64,000 nucleotides of DNA from an uncultured Bacteroidales bacterium (GTDB taxonomy: Bacteria; Bacteroidota; Bacteroidia; Bacteroidales; F082): positions 1 to 64,000 of the forward strand of contig CAMYYD010000010.1 in assembly GCA_947303395.1 (NCBI GenBank). Reading direction: 5' to 3'. The notes under the pieces were generated by a model. That model ran no database searches and had not been told where the DNA came from. It saw nothing but the letters and a program-made list of their open reading frames with translations. Every line of letters begins with the position of its first letter. Positions within the stretch are counted from its first letter, which is position 1. Below are positions 10,247 to 18,720 of the stretch, in pieces. The position numbers were made by a program, and so were the translations under genes.

Positions 10247-12048
10247 TAGTTCAAACGTGTTTTTATGTCGTCAGCATTGATGATTGTGAAGATTTTCTTG
10301 CCACTTGGCGATATTTCCGCCACCGCGCAACCGAAAAGTCTGTCGATGATGTCCTGCATCTCCATCGCACTCAATGCCTGACCTGCTTTCACTGCCATCT
10401 GCGATGCCAGTGAGTGTGCTAAATTCAACTTTCTATCTGATTGATTACCAACGTTATTCGTTTTGTAATCCTCTAAAATTTTCTCAATTAAAGAAACGGC
10501 GTCGCTACCCTTGCAATCGATTGGCGTTCCGTTTATGATGAACGTCGTGTTGTTCATCGCTTCAATGCGAAAACCTATTTTTTCAAGTTCGGGTTTCATC
10601 TCTTTCAGCATCGATGCGTCATTGATATTCAATGAGATATGATGTGGGAAGAGTTCCTGTTGTGATGCATTCACCTCTGTTGCCATCTCTTTCAGATACT
10701 TCTCGTAAAGTATCCTTTCGTGCGCCAGATGCTGGTCAACAACAAGAATTCCCGACTTCACTGCTGTTACGATATACGACTGCTGCAATTGAATGAACAG
10801 ACTCTTCTGTTCTTCTTCAAATTGTTGATTATCATTAACATTTTCATCAATTCGTGTGGTTGCTACAGTGTCGTTGTTATCTTCGTAAGCGATTCTCCAG
10901 TTCTGCTGCTGATGTCGTATCGGACTGATTTTGAATGGGTTAAAATTCGGATCAAAGTCAACTTTCGGTTGGATTATTGGCCTGTCCATGCGACTTGCTT
11001 CACCGAAATCTATGCCCATATTCGGGTTAACGTCGAAGTCAAAAGTCGGAGCTAAGTTATTCTGTCCGATGGCTTTACGCACTGCTGAATGCATAATGGC
11101 GTAAATCAGCTTAACGTCAATGAAATTGACCTCAGTCTTCGTCGGATGAATATTGATATCGATTTCCTTCGGATCTATCTGAATATCAAGGAAATAGCCC
11201 GGGAAACAATCCTGTGGAATCAGTTCCTTGTAGGCGTTTTCCACCGCATGATGCAGGTAGGCGTGCTTGATGAAACGACGATTCACGAAGAAATACTGCT
11301 CGCCTCTCGTCTTCTTTGAAAACTCAGGTTTGACAATGAAACCGTCGATTGTCACAGATTCGGTTATCTGATTGACTGGCAATAACTTACTGTCGTAATC
11401 CTTGCCAAAAAGTCCAACGATACGCTGTTTCAAAGTCCCAGGATAAAGATGGAAAAGTTCTTTGTCATTGCTCACAAAAGTAAACCCAATTTCCGGATTC
11501 ATGATTGTGATGCGGAAGAACTCTTCGTTGATGTGTCGCAGCTCTGCTTCATTGGATTTCAAGAAGTTACGTCGAGCGGGAACGTTAAAAAACAGGTTTT
11601 TCACTGTGAAATTCGTACCCACAGATGCTGGTTTCGGCAGTTGCTCGATTACTTTTGAGCCTTCAATGCGGATTTTTGTGCCGACCTCATCCTCTTTTCG
11701 TCGTGTCGTAAGTTCAACCTGCGCGACAGCGGCAATTGATGCAAGTGCCTCTCCACGGAAACCCATGGTTTTTATGGCAAAAAGGTCGTCTGCACAAGTG
11801 ATTTTCGATGTCGCATGACGCTCAAAACACAGCCTTGCATCGGTCTCTGACATTCCGCAGCCGTTGTCAATAACGGTGATGAACGTGCGACCGGCGTCTT
11901 TCACAATCAGGTCAATTTGTGTGGCACCTGCATCTATCGCATTCTCTATCAACTCTTTAACGACAGAAGCCGGCCGCTGGATGACCTCACCCGCAGCTAT
12001 CTGATTCGCAACAGAATCCGGAAGTAACTTTATGATATCCAATGACAT
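10246..12048 (-). CDS. mutL: DNA mismatch repair protein MutL
   Basis: A 600-residue MutL. The GHKL ATPase motifs are clear: ELIENAIDAG (motif I), DNGCGM (II), HATSKI and GFRGEALASI (III). The C-terminal dimerisation domain contains DQHLAHERILYE, the Bacteroidota form of the DQHA(X)2E(X)4E endonuclease motif with leucine replacing alanine. It couples MutS mismatch recognition to downstream excision, and probably nicks DNA itself. It is 2 bases downstream of a small membrane-protein gene and overlaps the rhomboid gene by one base. Confidence 0.97.
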   Translation of the reverse strand: MSLDIIKLLPDSVANQIAAGEVIQRPASVVKELIENAIDAGATQIDLIVKDAGRTFITVIDNGCGMSETDARLCFERHATSKITCADDLFAIKTMGFRGEALASIAAVAQVELTTRRKEDEVGTKIRIEGSKVIEQLPKPASVGTNFTVKNLFFNVPARRNFLKSNEAELRHINEEFFRITIMNPEIGFTFVSNDKELFHLYPGTLKQRIVGLFGKDYDSKLLPVNQITESVTIDGFIVKPEFSKKTRGEQYFFVNRRFIKHAYLHHAVENAYKELIPQDCFPGYFLDIQIDPKEIDINIHPTKTEVNFIDVKLIYAIMHSAVRKAIGQNNLAPTFDFDVNPNMGIDFGEASRMDRPIIQPKVDFDPNFNPFKISPIRHQQQNWRIAYEDNNDTVATTRIDENVNDNQQFEEEQKSLFIQLQQSYIVTAVKSGILVVDQHLAHERILYEKYLKEMATEVNASQQELFPHHISLNINDASMLKEMKPELEKIGFRIEAMNNTTFIINGTPIDCKGSDAVSLIEKILEDYKTNNVGNQSDRKLNLAHSLASQMAVKAGQALSAMEMQDIIDRLFGCAVAEISPSGKKIFTIINADDIKTRLN

Positions 12049-12050
12049 AG

Positions 12051-12380
12051 CTACTTACCTCCAAGATGCAGAAACATGGTGATAAAATTCTCCACAAATG
12101 GGGTGAAGAAAATGAAATATATCATAACCGCTGCAGCGCCAAAGATTATTGCATAACGCAACGTTCCGACGGCAGATTTGGGCTTTTTAGCTTTTCCGTC
12201 CTCACCGATTCTCCCCCATTTCTGTCGCATCTGAACCCTAAGTTTTTCACTATCAGTGAGATTGGAATCCAAACCCAATGCAGCCTTTCGCTTTTCCAAC
12301 TCCTCTTTTTCTGGGTTGTAATAGCGCGGAATATAGTTAAACTTAGGCATCTCTGGCCTGTGAAACATGAAAATTCCCAT
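12051..12380 (-). CDS. Conserved small membrane protein upstream of mutL
   Basis: A 109-residue protein with no assigned function that I can name. The N-terminal 70 residues are charged and begin with a tyrosine/proline-rich segment (YIPRYYNPEKEE). A single transmembrane helix lies near residues 76-98 (IIFGAAAVMIYFIFF). An inside-rich positive stretch (GKAKKPKSA) precedes the helix, so the N-terminus is probably cytoplasmic. It is the first gene of the mutL-rhomboid-uvrB transcript, 2 bases from mutL, and has its own TAATTTTG promoter box. Confidence 0.8.
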   Translation of the reverse strand: MGIFMFHRPEMPKFNYIPRYYNPEKEELEKRKAALGLDSNLTDSEKLRVQMRQKWGRIGEDGKAKKPKSAVGTLRYAIIFGAAAVMIYFIFFTPFVENFITMFLHLGGK

Positions 12381-12399
12381 AATTCAATATTTTAATGTG

Positions 12400-12407
12400 C
12401 AAAATTA
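12400..12407 (-). promoter_or_regulatory. -7 promoter box for the mutL operon
   Basis: TAATTTTG on the minus strand fits the Bacteroidota -7 consensus TAnnTTTG and lies 20 bases before the start of the small membrane protein. A clear -33 TTTG is not seen. Confidence 0.55.
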
Positions 12408-12444
12408 AACATTTTTTATCAATAAAACGAAACATTTATTTTAT

Positions 12445-12452
12445 TATTTTTG
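12445..12452 (+). promoter_or_regulatory. -7 promoter box for the ABC importer operon
   Basis: TATTTTTG matches TAnnTTTG and lies 27 bases before the ATG at 12479. It is back to back with the mutL-operon promoter, within about 100 bases. The leader is too short for a cobalamin riboswitch. Confidence 0.6.
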
Positions 12453-12478
12453 CAAACAAAACACGTTAAATCCAAGCA

Positions 12479-13624
12479 ATGAATAAAAAGTTCATATTTA
12501 TCTGTTTATCAATAACTTGCATACTATTTTCGTGTGAGAATAATTCGGATAACACGAAAAACAATGATTGTTTCGGAAATGAAAACTTGATGAAATACAC
12601 AAGTTACATTGATGTAACCAATTATAAATCAGGATATTATGTAAATATTTCAAATCCTTGGAACGATAAATCTCTTGGCGAATATTATCTTTATCCCGAC
12701 TCTTTGGAGCTTCCAAATGAGCTTGAAAACAAGGCTGTGATTCGTACTCCAGTGAAAAATGTGATAGCTTACTCATCAACGCAATGGTCTGTGTTTCTTG
12801 AGATTGGCGAGATTGAGCGTGTGAAAGGAATTCTTGAAAGCAATTACACTGATAATGTCGAAATCAAACGGCTTTTGGCTGGGAAAAAGATTGAGGATGT
12901 TGGCATTGAGACGAGTTTGAAGACTGAAATCGTGATTAACCTCCACCCTGACGTGATTCTTTACACTCCATATTCGACCGTACCAAAGACTGAAATCGGT
13001 GAGTTGACTGGCGCCGTGATGTTTCCTTTCGCCGATTACCTTGAAAATCATCCACTTGGGCGTGCCGAATGGCTTAAAGTCATAGGTTATCTTACTTGTC
13101 GTGAAAAAGATACTGACAAATGGTTTAACGATATCGTAACTCGTTATGACTCATTGAAAAATATCTGTCAAAATGTGGAAAATCGTCCAACGGTTTTCTC
13201 AGATCTGCCATTTGAGGGTCAGTGGTATTTGCCAGGAGGCGCAAGCTATATCGCTCAGGTCTTCCATGATGCTGGTGCAGATTACATTTGGAGCGACAAC
13301 AACTCCACCGCAAGTCTGCCTGTCGATGCGGAAACAGTGCTTTCAAAGGCTCGCGACGCTGATTTCTGGCGTGTGATGAATTCGAGTAACCACAAGTTTA
13401 CTTACGAAGGCTTAGCCGCTGAAAATGAATTATATACGTATTTTAAGGCGTATAAGAATCGCAATATCATTGTGTGCGATATCCGCGAAAGCGGTTATTT
13501 TGAGAAATCTGAATACGAGCCAGATTTGCTGCTGAAGGACTTTGTGCTTGCTTTCCATCCGGAAATGCTTGAAAATGATGATTATACGCCAAAATATTTT
13601 TACATTTTGAAAGATGAAGAATAA
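12479..13624 (+). CDS. ABC importer substrate-binding lipoprotein (iron/heme/B12 type)
   Basis: A 381-residue protein with a lipoprotein signal peptide ending in the lipobox LFSC (cysteine near residue 19). The rest fits the two-lobed TroA/BtuF-like helical-backbone receptors, with the typical phrase NLHPDVILYTPY in the first lobe and a long linker helix. It would capture a metal chelate such as a siderophore, heme or cobalamin and deliver it to the adjacent permease. Its last 11 bases overlap the permease start, so the genes are translationally coupled. The ligand cannot be determined from the sequence. Confidence 0.88.
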   Translation: MNKKFIFICLSITCILFSCENNSDNTKNNDCFGNENLMKYTSYIDVTNYKSGYYVNISNPWNDKSLGEYYLYPDSLELPNELENKAVIRTPVKNVIAYSSTQWSVFLEIGEIERVKGILESNYTDNVEIKRLLAGKKIEDVGIETSLKTEIVINLHPDVILYTPYSTVPKTEIGELTGAVMFPFADYLENHPLGRAEWLKVIGYLTCREKDTDKWFNDIVTRYDSLKNICQNVENRPTVFSDLPFEGQWYLPGGASYIAQVFHDAGADYIWSDNNSTASLPVDAETVLSKARDADFWRVMNSSNHKFTYEGLAAENELYTYFKAYKNRNIIVCDIRESGYFEKSEYEPDLLLKDFVLAFHPEMLENDDYTPKYFYILKDEE

Positions 13625-14636
13625 AAGGATAACAATTGGAATTTTAGGGATTATCATCCTTGGAATCGTGCTTTTTGCACTGAATCTGTTCGTTGGTTCA
13701 GTGATGGTTCCGTTCGAAGATATATTTAAAGTATTACTTCATGATAATACTGATAAAACATTGAGTGTCATTATTTTCAATTACAGGCTTCCGCAGGCTT
13801 TGACAGCCTTGTTAGCGGGCGCCGCTCTGGCCGTTGCAGGTCTACTGATGCAAACCTTGTTCCGTAACCCTCTCGCAGATCCGTCGATGCTGGGTATCTC
13901 CAGCGGCGCCAGTCTGGGTGTCGGCATCGTGATACTGCTCACAGGCGCGATCTACGGTGCAGCGGTGTCGTCATTCGGATGGTGGTCGACAATTGGAGTG
14001 AGTCTGGCAGCATTCATCGGCGCTGTGTTGGTTTTATTCGTGATGCTGGCGTTCAGTTCGCGAATGAAAAACATGACGACATTGATTATCATTGGTTTAA
14101 TGATTGCATATCTGGCAGGTTCTATCACTGATATTTTGAAGTTTTTCAGTTTGAAAGAGGACATCCACGCTTTCGTGATTTGGGGAATGGGTAGTTTTTC
14201 TGGTGTCGGGACATCAAAAATGCCAATCTTCGCCATCAGCATCATCATTGGACTGATTTCAACATTTTTCTTGTCTAAGAATCTGAATATCTTGCTGTTA
14301 GGCGAAATGTACGCTGAGAATTTAGGTCTGAATATCAAGAAAAACAGTGTCATTATCATTCTTGTCTCAGGCTATCTGACAGCCATCGTGACAGCCTACT
14401 GCGGTCCTATCGCGTTTGTTGGTCTCGCGATGCCGCATATCGCAAGGTTTTTATTTAAAAGCAGCGACCATCGCCTACTCATCCCTGCAACGATGCTTAT
14501 CGGCATGGATATGGCTTTGTTCTGTAACCTCATCGCGCGAATGCCAGGTTTTGATGGTAATCTGCCAATAAACGCTGTTACGGCTTTCATCGGTGCGCCG
14601 GTTGTCATTTCTGTCATAATGAAAAGTAAAAAGTAA
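13614..14636 (+). CDS. FecCD/BtuC-family ABC importer permease
   Basis: A 340-residue protein with about ten transmembrane helices. Family signatures are present: RLPQALTALLAGAALAVAG near residue 55, MQTLFRNPLADPSMLGISSGAS, and GPIAFVGLAMPHIAR in the coupling-helix region that contacts the ATPase. It forms the homodimeric pore of a type II importer for siderophores, heme or vitamin B12. The ATG lies inside the end of the binding-protein gene, and its stop directly abuts the ATPase start codon (TAAATG). Confidence 0.93.
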   Translation: MKNKRITIGILGIIILGIVLFALNLFVGSVMVPFEDIFKVLLHDNTDKTLSVIIFNYRLPQALTALLAGAALAVAGLLMQTLFRNPLADPSMLGISSGASLGVGIVILLTGAIYGAAVSSFGWWSTIGVSLAAFIGAVLVLFVMLAFSSRMKNMTTLIIIGLMIAYLAGSITDILKFFSLKEDIHAFVIWGMGSFSGVGTSKMPIFAISIIIGLISTFFLSKNLNILLLGEMYAENLGLNIKKNSVIIILVSGYLTAIVTAYCGPIAFVGLAMPHIARFLFKSSDHRLLIPATMLIGMDMALFCNLIARMPGFDGNLPINAVTAFIGAPVVISVIMKSKK

Positions 14637-15395
14637 ATGAAAATATTAAAAACAAAATCATTATCAATTGGTTACGACAACAAAACCGTTGTTTCCGACA
14701 TCAATGTGATGCTGAATGAAGGCGACATCATAGCGCTTATTGGTCCTAATGGTGCTGGAAAATCGACGCTTTTCAAGACGTTTTCGACGCATATTAAGCC
14801 ACTTGGAGGCAAAATCGAGTTGTTTGGAAAGGATTTGATGTCGTATTCACCTAAAGAGCGTGCAAAATTGCTTGGAATCGTTCTCACCGAACGTCCCGAC
14901 GATATGTTTCTGAAGGTTTTCGACGTGGTCGCAGCTGGTCGTTATCCTTACACTGGAATGTTTGGAAAGCTTAATGAAAAAGACGAAAAAGAAATTAAAG
15001 AATCACTTGAACTTGTTGGCGTTAATAATCTGATTGACAGAGTTTTCAATACATTGTCAGATGGTGAAAAACAAAAGGTGATGATTGCCAAGGCGATAGC
15101 TCAAAACACTCCTGTCATCATGCTCGACGAGCCGACCGCTTTTTTGGATTATCCTAGTAAAATAGAGCTGTTTTCTTTGCTAAAGAAACTTGCTAAAGAA
15201 CAGAAAAAAGCGATTCTTTTCAGTTCGCATGACCTCGAGCTTATGCTCCGCTATACAGACAATCTCTGGATTATATCGAAAAATCAGCCGTTTGCAGCGG
15301 GTCAAAGTTCTGAACTTCTGAAAAGCGGTACGATTCAAAAATATTTTGGATTAAAAGACGCTGATAATGAGTATCTTTTGAAAGAAAATTTATAA
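14637..15395 (+). CDS. ABC importer ATP-binding protein (FecE/BtuD type)
   Basis: A 252-residue ATPase. Walker A is GPNGAGKS, the signature is LSDGEKQKVMIAKA (LSDGE rather than LSGGE), Walker B is VIMLDEPTAFLD, and the switch histidine is in SSHDLEL. It powers the adjacent FecCD-type permease. It is the last gene of the three-gene importer, and the next gene has its own promoter overlapping this stop codon. Confidence 0.94.
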   Translation: MKILKTKSLSIGYDNKTVVSDINVMLNEGDIIALIGPNGAGKSTLFKTFSTHIKPLGGKIELFGKDLMSYSPKERAKLLGIVLTERPDDMFLKVFDVVAAGRYPYTGMFGKLNEKDEKEIKESLELVGVNNLIDRVFNTLSDGEKQKVMIAKAIAQNTPVIMLDEPTAFLDYPSKIELFSLLKKLAKEQKKAILFSSHDLELMLRYTDNLWIISKNQPFAAGQSSELLKSGTIQKYFGLKDADNEYLLKENL

Positions 15396-15400
15396 TTTTG
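15393..15400 (+). promoter_or_regulatory. -7 promoter box for the Omp28-like gene
   Basis: TAATTTTG overlaps the stop codon of the importer ATPase and sits 23 bases before the next ATG. It fits TAnnTTTG; no well-spaced -33 element is visible. Confidence 0.5.
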
Positions 15401-15422
15401 CAACAATATTAATTTAATTCGT

Positions 15423-17075
15423 ATGAAAAAGCTATTATCAATCCTAACATTAAGCCTTTTAATTGGCTTTGGCGTAGCAAACGCTCAAAATCAGAGAACC
15501 GTTGTGCTTGAATGCTTTACGAGTACAACTTGCGGTCCTTGTGCATCGGCAAATCCTGCTTTGGACCAACTTATTAGTAATAATGCCGATCAGCTCATCG
15601 CAATTAAATACCATGTTAATTGGCCAGCTGCTGGTGACCCGATGAATCTTCATAATCCTGGTGATGTCTCGTCAAAAGTGTCATTTTATGGTATCAATGC
15701 GGTTCCGTATTCAGTTGGAGACGGCACTTGGATTGGAAACTCTGGCAGCGTAAACCAATCTTTAGTTAACCAATGGGCTGCTGTGACATCGCCTGTTGAA
15801 ATGAGAATGACTCATTATTTCAATGCCGCCCAAGACACTATGTTTGTTATAGTTATGGGTCGTGCCACTTCTGCAGTAGCTTCAGATAACTTAAAACTTA
15901 ACATTTCTGTTATTGAAAAAACAATGGAATATTCTTCGGCACCTGGTTCAAACGGCGAGAGAATCTTCCATAATGTGATGAAAAAGCTCCTTCCAAGCGC
16001 AGCCGGAACAAGCATCCATGCAATGGAAGTCGGCGACTATTTCGCTTACAAATATTCATGGGCTTTAGCTAACGTAATGAACATCAGCGAGTTGACAGCA
16101 GTTGCTTGGCTCCAAGACAGCAATACAAAACAGATGATTCAAGGTTGCAAATCGTCAGAAGACTTCCAACCATTCTTTGGCAAACAGGCAAAGATAAGCA
16201 AGCTCGACCATACGATGAAGACAATCTGCTCTTCACGTGTTAATCCAGATGTTTATGTTACTAACTTCGGTTCGGAAACTATTAACTCATTGAATATCAA
16301 TCTAACAGTTAATGGTACTAACATCACTGACCTTACTTGGGAAGGCAATATTGCTTCTGGCGCGACAGAAAAGATTAACTTTGGCGAATTGAATTTTGAA
16401 GATGCAGAAATGTTGGAAAACAATGAAATGATTCTTGAAATAACACAAATCAATGGCGCTGCTGACGATTATGCACCTGGTACTTACAGATACACCTTCA
16501 ATGAAGCACCTCTTATAATAAATAAAGCTTTTAAACTTGTAATCAGAACAGACGATGAACCACAACTTATCACTTGGACAGTAACAAAGACTTTGACCGG
16601 CGAGGTCGTCGTGAGCGGTGGCCCTTATGCTGAAGCGCACAAACAATACACAGAGAACTTTGAACTCAACAGTGATGACTGCTATATGTTTACAATCTAT
16701 GACGCTGGCGGTAACGGCCTTCAAGGAGGAAACGGCCTCTACGGCTTGAAAGTTGGTAGCCAGACGATCGCATCAGGAAGTAATTTCACTGATAGAGAAT
16801 CAAATGAATTCTCTTATTCAACCCATGACGGCGTTGCAGAAAACACATTCAACAATGTTAGCATCTACCCTAACCCGTCGAATGGTTTGATTACATTTGA
16901 TGTTGAAGGAAATAACGTCTTGACAGTTTACAATACTGCTGGTCAATTGGTTTATAATCAATCAATTAACGATAAAACAACGGTTGATTTGTCAAATCTT
17001 GAAAAAGGTACATATTTAATGGTTGTGACAAACAATGTTGGCGAAAATATAAAGCAAATAATTGTATTACAATAA
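15423..17075 (+). CDS. Omp28-like secreted thioredoxin-fold protein with T9SS sorting domain (paralog A)
   Basis: A 550-residue secreted protein. A cleavable signal peptide ends around ANAQ (residue 22). A thioredoxin-like region follows with a CGPC motif in STTCGPCASANP near residues 37-45, typical of Omp28-type outer-surface proteins. The middle holds beta-sandwich domains. The last 80 residues are a T9SS type A sorting domain (VSIYPNPSNG, then GTYLMVV and the terminal strand). It is therefore probably exported through the outer membrane and anchored or released. The CxxC suggests redox activity or disulfide chemistry at the surface, which is inference. A paralog with CQYC lies at 20082-21707. 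Confidence 0.87.
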   Translation: MKKLLSILTLSLLIGFGVANAQNQRTVVLECFTSTTCGPCASANPALDQLISNNADQLIAIKYHVNWPAAGDPMNLHNPGDVSSKVSFYGINAVPYSVGDGTWIGNSGSVNQSLVNQWAAVTSPVEMRMTHYFNAAQDTMFVIVMGRATSAVASDNLKLNISVIEKTMEYSSAPGSNGERIFHNVMKKLLPSAAGTSIHAMEVGDYFAYKYSWALANVMNISELTAVAWLQDSNTKQMIQGCKSSEDFQPFFGKQAKISKLDHTMKTICSSRVNPDVYVTNFGSETINSLNINLTVNGTNITDLTWEGNIASGATEKINFGELNFEDAEMLENNEMILEITQINGAADDYAPGTYRYTFNEAPLIINKAFKLVIRTDDEPQLITWTVTKTLTGEVVVSGGPYAEAHKQYTENFELNSDDCYMFTIYDAGGNGLQGGNGLYGLKVGSQTIASGSNFTDRESNEFSYSTHDGVAENTFNNVSIYPNPSNGLITFDVEGNNVLTVYNTAGQLVYNQSINDKTTVDLSNLEKGTYLMVVTNNVGENIKQIIVLQ

Positions 17076-17088
17076 GTTAAATCATATT

Positions 17089-17116
17089 GGGCTGGCATTC
17101 AAAGTCAGCCCTTTTT
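17089..17116 (+). terminator. Intrinsic terminator after paralog A
   Basis: An 8-bp stem, GGGCTGGC paired with GTCAGCCC (one G-U), with a 7-base loop, is followed by TTTTTG. It lies 13 bases after the stop of the Omp28-like gene and within the 5' extension of the ORF-track amidohydrolase, which argues for the later ATG at 17122 of that gene. Confidence 0.8.
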
Positions 17117-17121
17117 GTATC

Positions 17122-18696
17122 ATGAAACGAATTCTTATAGTATTATTGACGATTTCAATGTTTTCATCTTGTAACAAATCAAAAGTCGATCTGATTGTAC
17201 ATAACGCTAAAATATATACTGTTGATAATCAATTCAGTAAAGCAAGAGCATTTGCTATTAAAAATGGTAAATTTGTTGCAATTGGTTCTGATAAAGATAT
17301 TCTAAAGTATTATGATGCAGCCTACGCGCTTGATGCACAAGGACAAAGCATCTACCCTGGCTTTATCGACGGTCACTGTCACTTTGTTGGCTACGGTGAG
17401 ACAAAAGTGCGTTATGCTGACTTAAACGGCTGCAAATCGTTCGATGAAGTTTTGGAAAGACTTGATAAACATAACGAAAACAACGATTCTGAATGGCTGT
17501 TGGGACGTGGCTGGGACCAAAATCTCTGGGAAGTTAAAGAATTCCCTAATAACACGGAACTTCATAAGCGTTTCCCGAATAAAAATGTACTTATCACGAG
17601 AGTTGACGGTCATGCGGTGCTCGTAAGCGACAATGTGTTGAAAATCAATGGATTATACGGAAAAACCGGTATCGATATCAAACCAGGAGGAATTCTATTA
17701 GACAATGCCGCTGACATGGCGAAAGCCATAATTCCCCCTTTAAATAACTCACAGAAAATCAATGCGTTAAAGATTTCACAGCGCGATTGTTTTGCTCTCG
17801 GTCTAACTGGCGTCACCGATGCTGGTCTCGACATCAAATCCATAGCATTGATTGATAGCTTGCAACAACAAGGCATCTTGAAGATGAAAGTCAACGCGAT
17901 GGTGAACCCCGACGACGAGACGATGGATTATTTCATGAAATTCGGAGTCATTGAGAAAGAACGACTTACCATTCGATCAGTGAAAATTTACTCAGACGGC
18001 GCTCTCGGTTCGCGTGGCGCAAAATTACTCGAACCTTATTCTGATGCTCCGGAAACATCAGGTTTACTTGTCGAAAACGAGGATTTCTACGACCATGTTT
18101 GCGAAAAAGCTTATAATGCTGGTTATCAAGTGTGCTGCCATGCCATTGGCGACGGTGGCGTTCGTATGATTCTCAACGAATATGCTAAGTTTTTGAAAGG
18201 CGAAAACGAACTCAGATGGCGCATTGAACACTCGCAAGTTGTTCATCCTGAAGACTTTGTGCTTTACAAGAAATACAGTATTATTCCTTCGATTCAGGCA
18301 ACACATTGCACTTCAGACATGCCTTGGGCTGAAGATCGTCTGGGTTCAGAACGCGTTAAAAATGCCTATGCTTACAAGACTTTACTCGCACAGAACGGCT
18401 GGCTTATCAATGGCACCGACTTCCCAATCGAGCATATCTCTCCTATCAAGACGTTTTATTCGTCTGTGGCTCGTAAAGATTTGATTGAGAACAAATTAAC
18501 TCGTGAGGAAGCGTTAAAATCGATGACAATTTGGGCTGCAAAAGGTTACTTCGCTGAATCACACAAAGGTAGCATCGAAATTGGCAAAGAAGCTGATTTT
18601 GTTATCCTTTCCGATGATATAATGACCATTGATGACGAAAAAATCCCCGAAGTAAAAGTTGTTAATACTTTTATCAACGGAGAAATGGTTTATTAA
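17122..18696 (+). CDS. Secreted amidohydrolase, YtcJ-like, lipoprotein
   Basis: A 524-residue metal-dependent amidohydrolase. From the chosen ATG it has a lipoprotein signal (MKRILIVLLTISM then FSSC). The metal-binding HxH is in GFIDGHCHFVGYG, and later metal or catalytic segments include CCHAIGDGG and NGTDFPIEH. The family hydrolyses amide or ester bonds of unknown natural substrates; it is often annotated as YtcJ-like. The ORF track starts at 17062, but the first 20 codons would include the upstream gene's terminator and no signal peptide. How it is transcribed is unclear, since the terminator lies only 5 bases before the start codon. Confidence 0.87.
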   Translation: MKRILIVLLTISMFSSCNKSKVDLIVHNAKIYTVDNQFSKARAFAIKNGKFVAIGSDKDILKYYDAAYALDAQGQSIYPGFIDGHCHFVGYGETKVRYADLNGCKSFDEVLERLDKHNENNDSEWLLGRGWDQNLWEVKEFPNNTELHKRFPNKNVLITRVDGHAVLVSDNVLKINGLYGKTGIDIKPGGILLDNAADMAKAIIPPLNNSQKINALKISQRDCFALGLTGVTDAGLDIKSIALIDSLQQQGILKMKVNAMVNPDDETMDYFMKFGVIEKERLTIRSVKIYSDGALGSRGAKLLEPYSDAPETSGLLVENEDFYDHVCEKAYNAGYQVCCHAIGDGGVRMILNEYAKFLKGENELRWRIEHSQVVHPEDFVLYKKYSIIPSIQATHCTSDMPWAEDRLGSERVKNAYAYKTLLAQNGWLINGTDFPIEHISPIKTFYSSVARKDLIENKLTREEALKSMTIWAAKGYFAESHKGSIEIGKEADFVILSDDIMTIDDEKIPEVKVVNTFINGEMVY

Positions 18697-18699
18697 TTG

Positions 18700-18720
18700 T
18701 TAATGCTGGCATTAAAAATT
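18700..18720 (+). terminator. Weak hairpin between convergent genes
   Basis: TTAATG and CATTAA pair around a CTGG loop, followed by AAAATT. It lies in the 23-base gap between two converging stop codons. The stem is short and AT-rich, so the call is tentative. Confidence 0.35.

Noticed and set aside
12395-12478. Cobalamin riboswitch before the ABC importer
   Set aside because: The leader is only about 30 bases after the -7 box, and no B12-box-like sequence is seen, so importer specificity for B12 is not supported this way.
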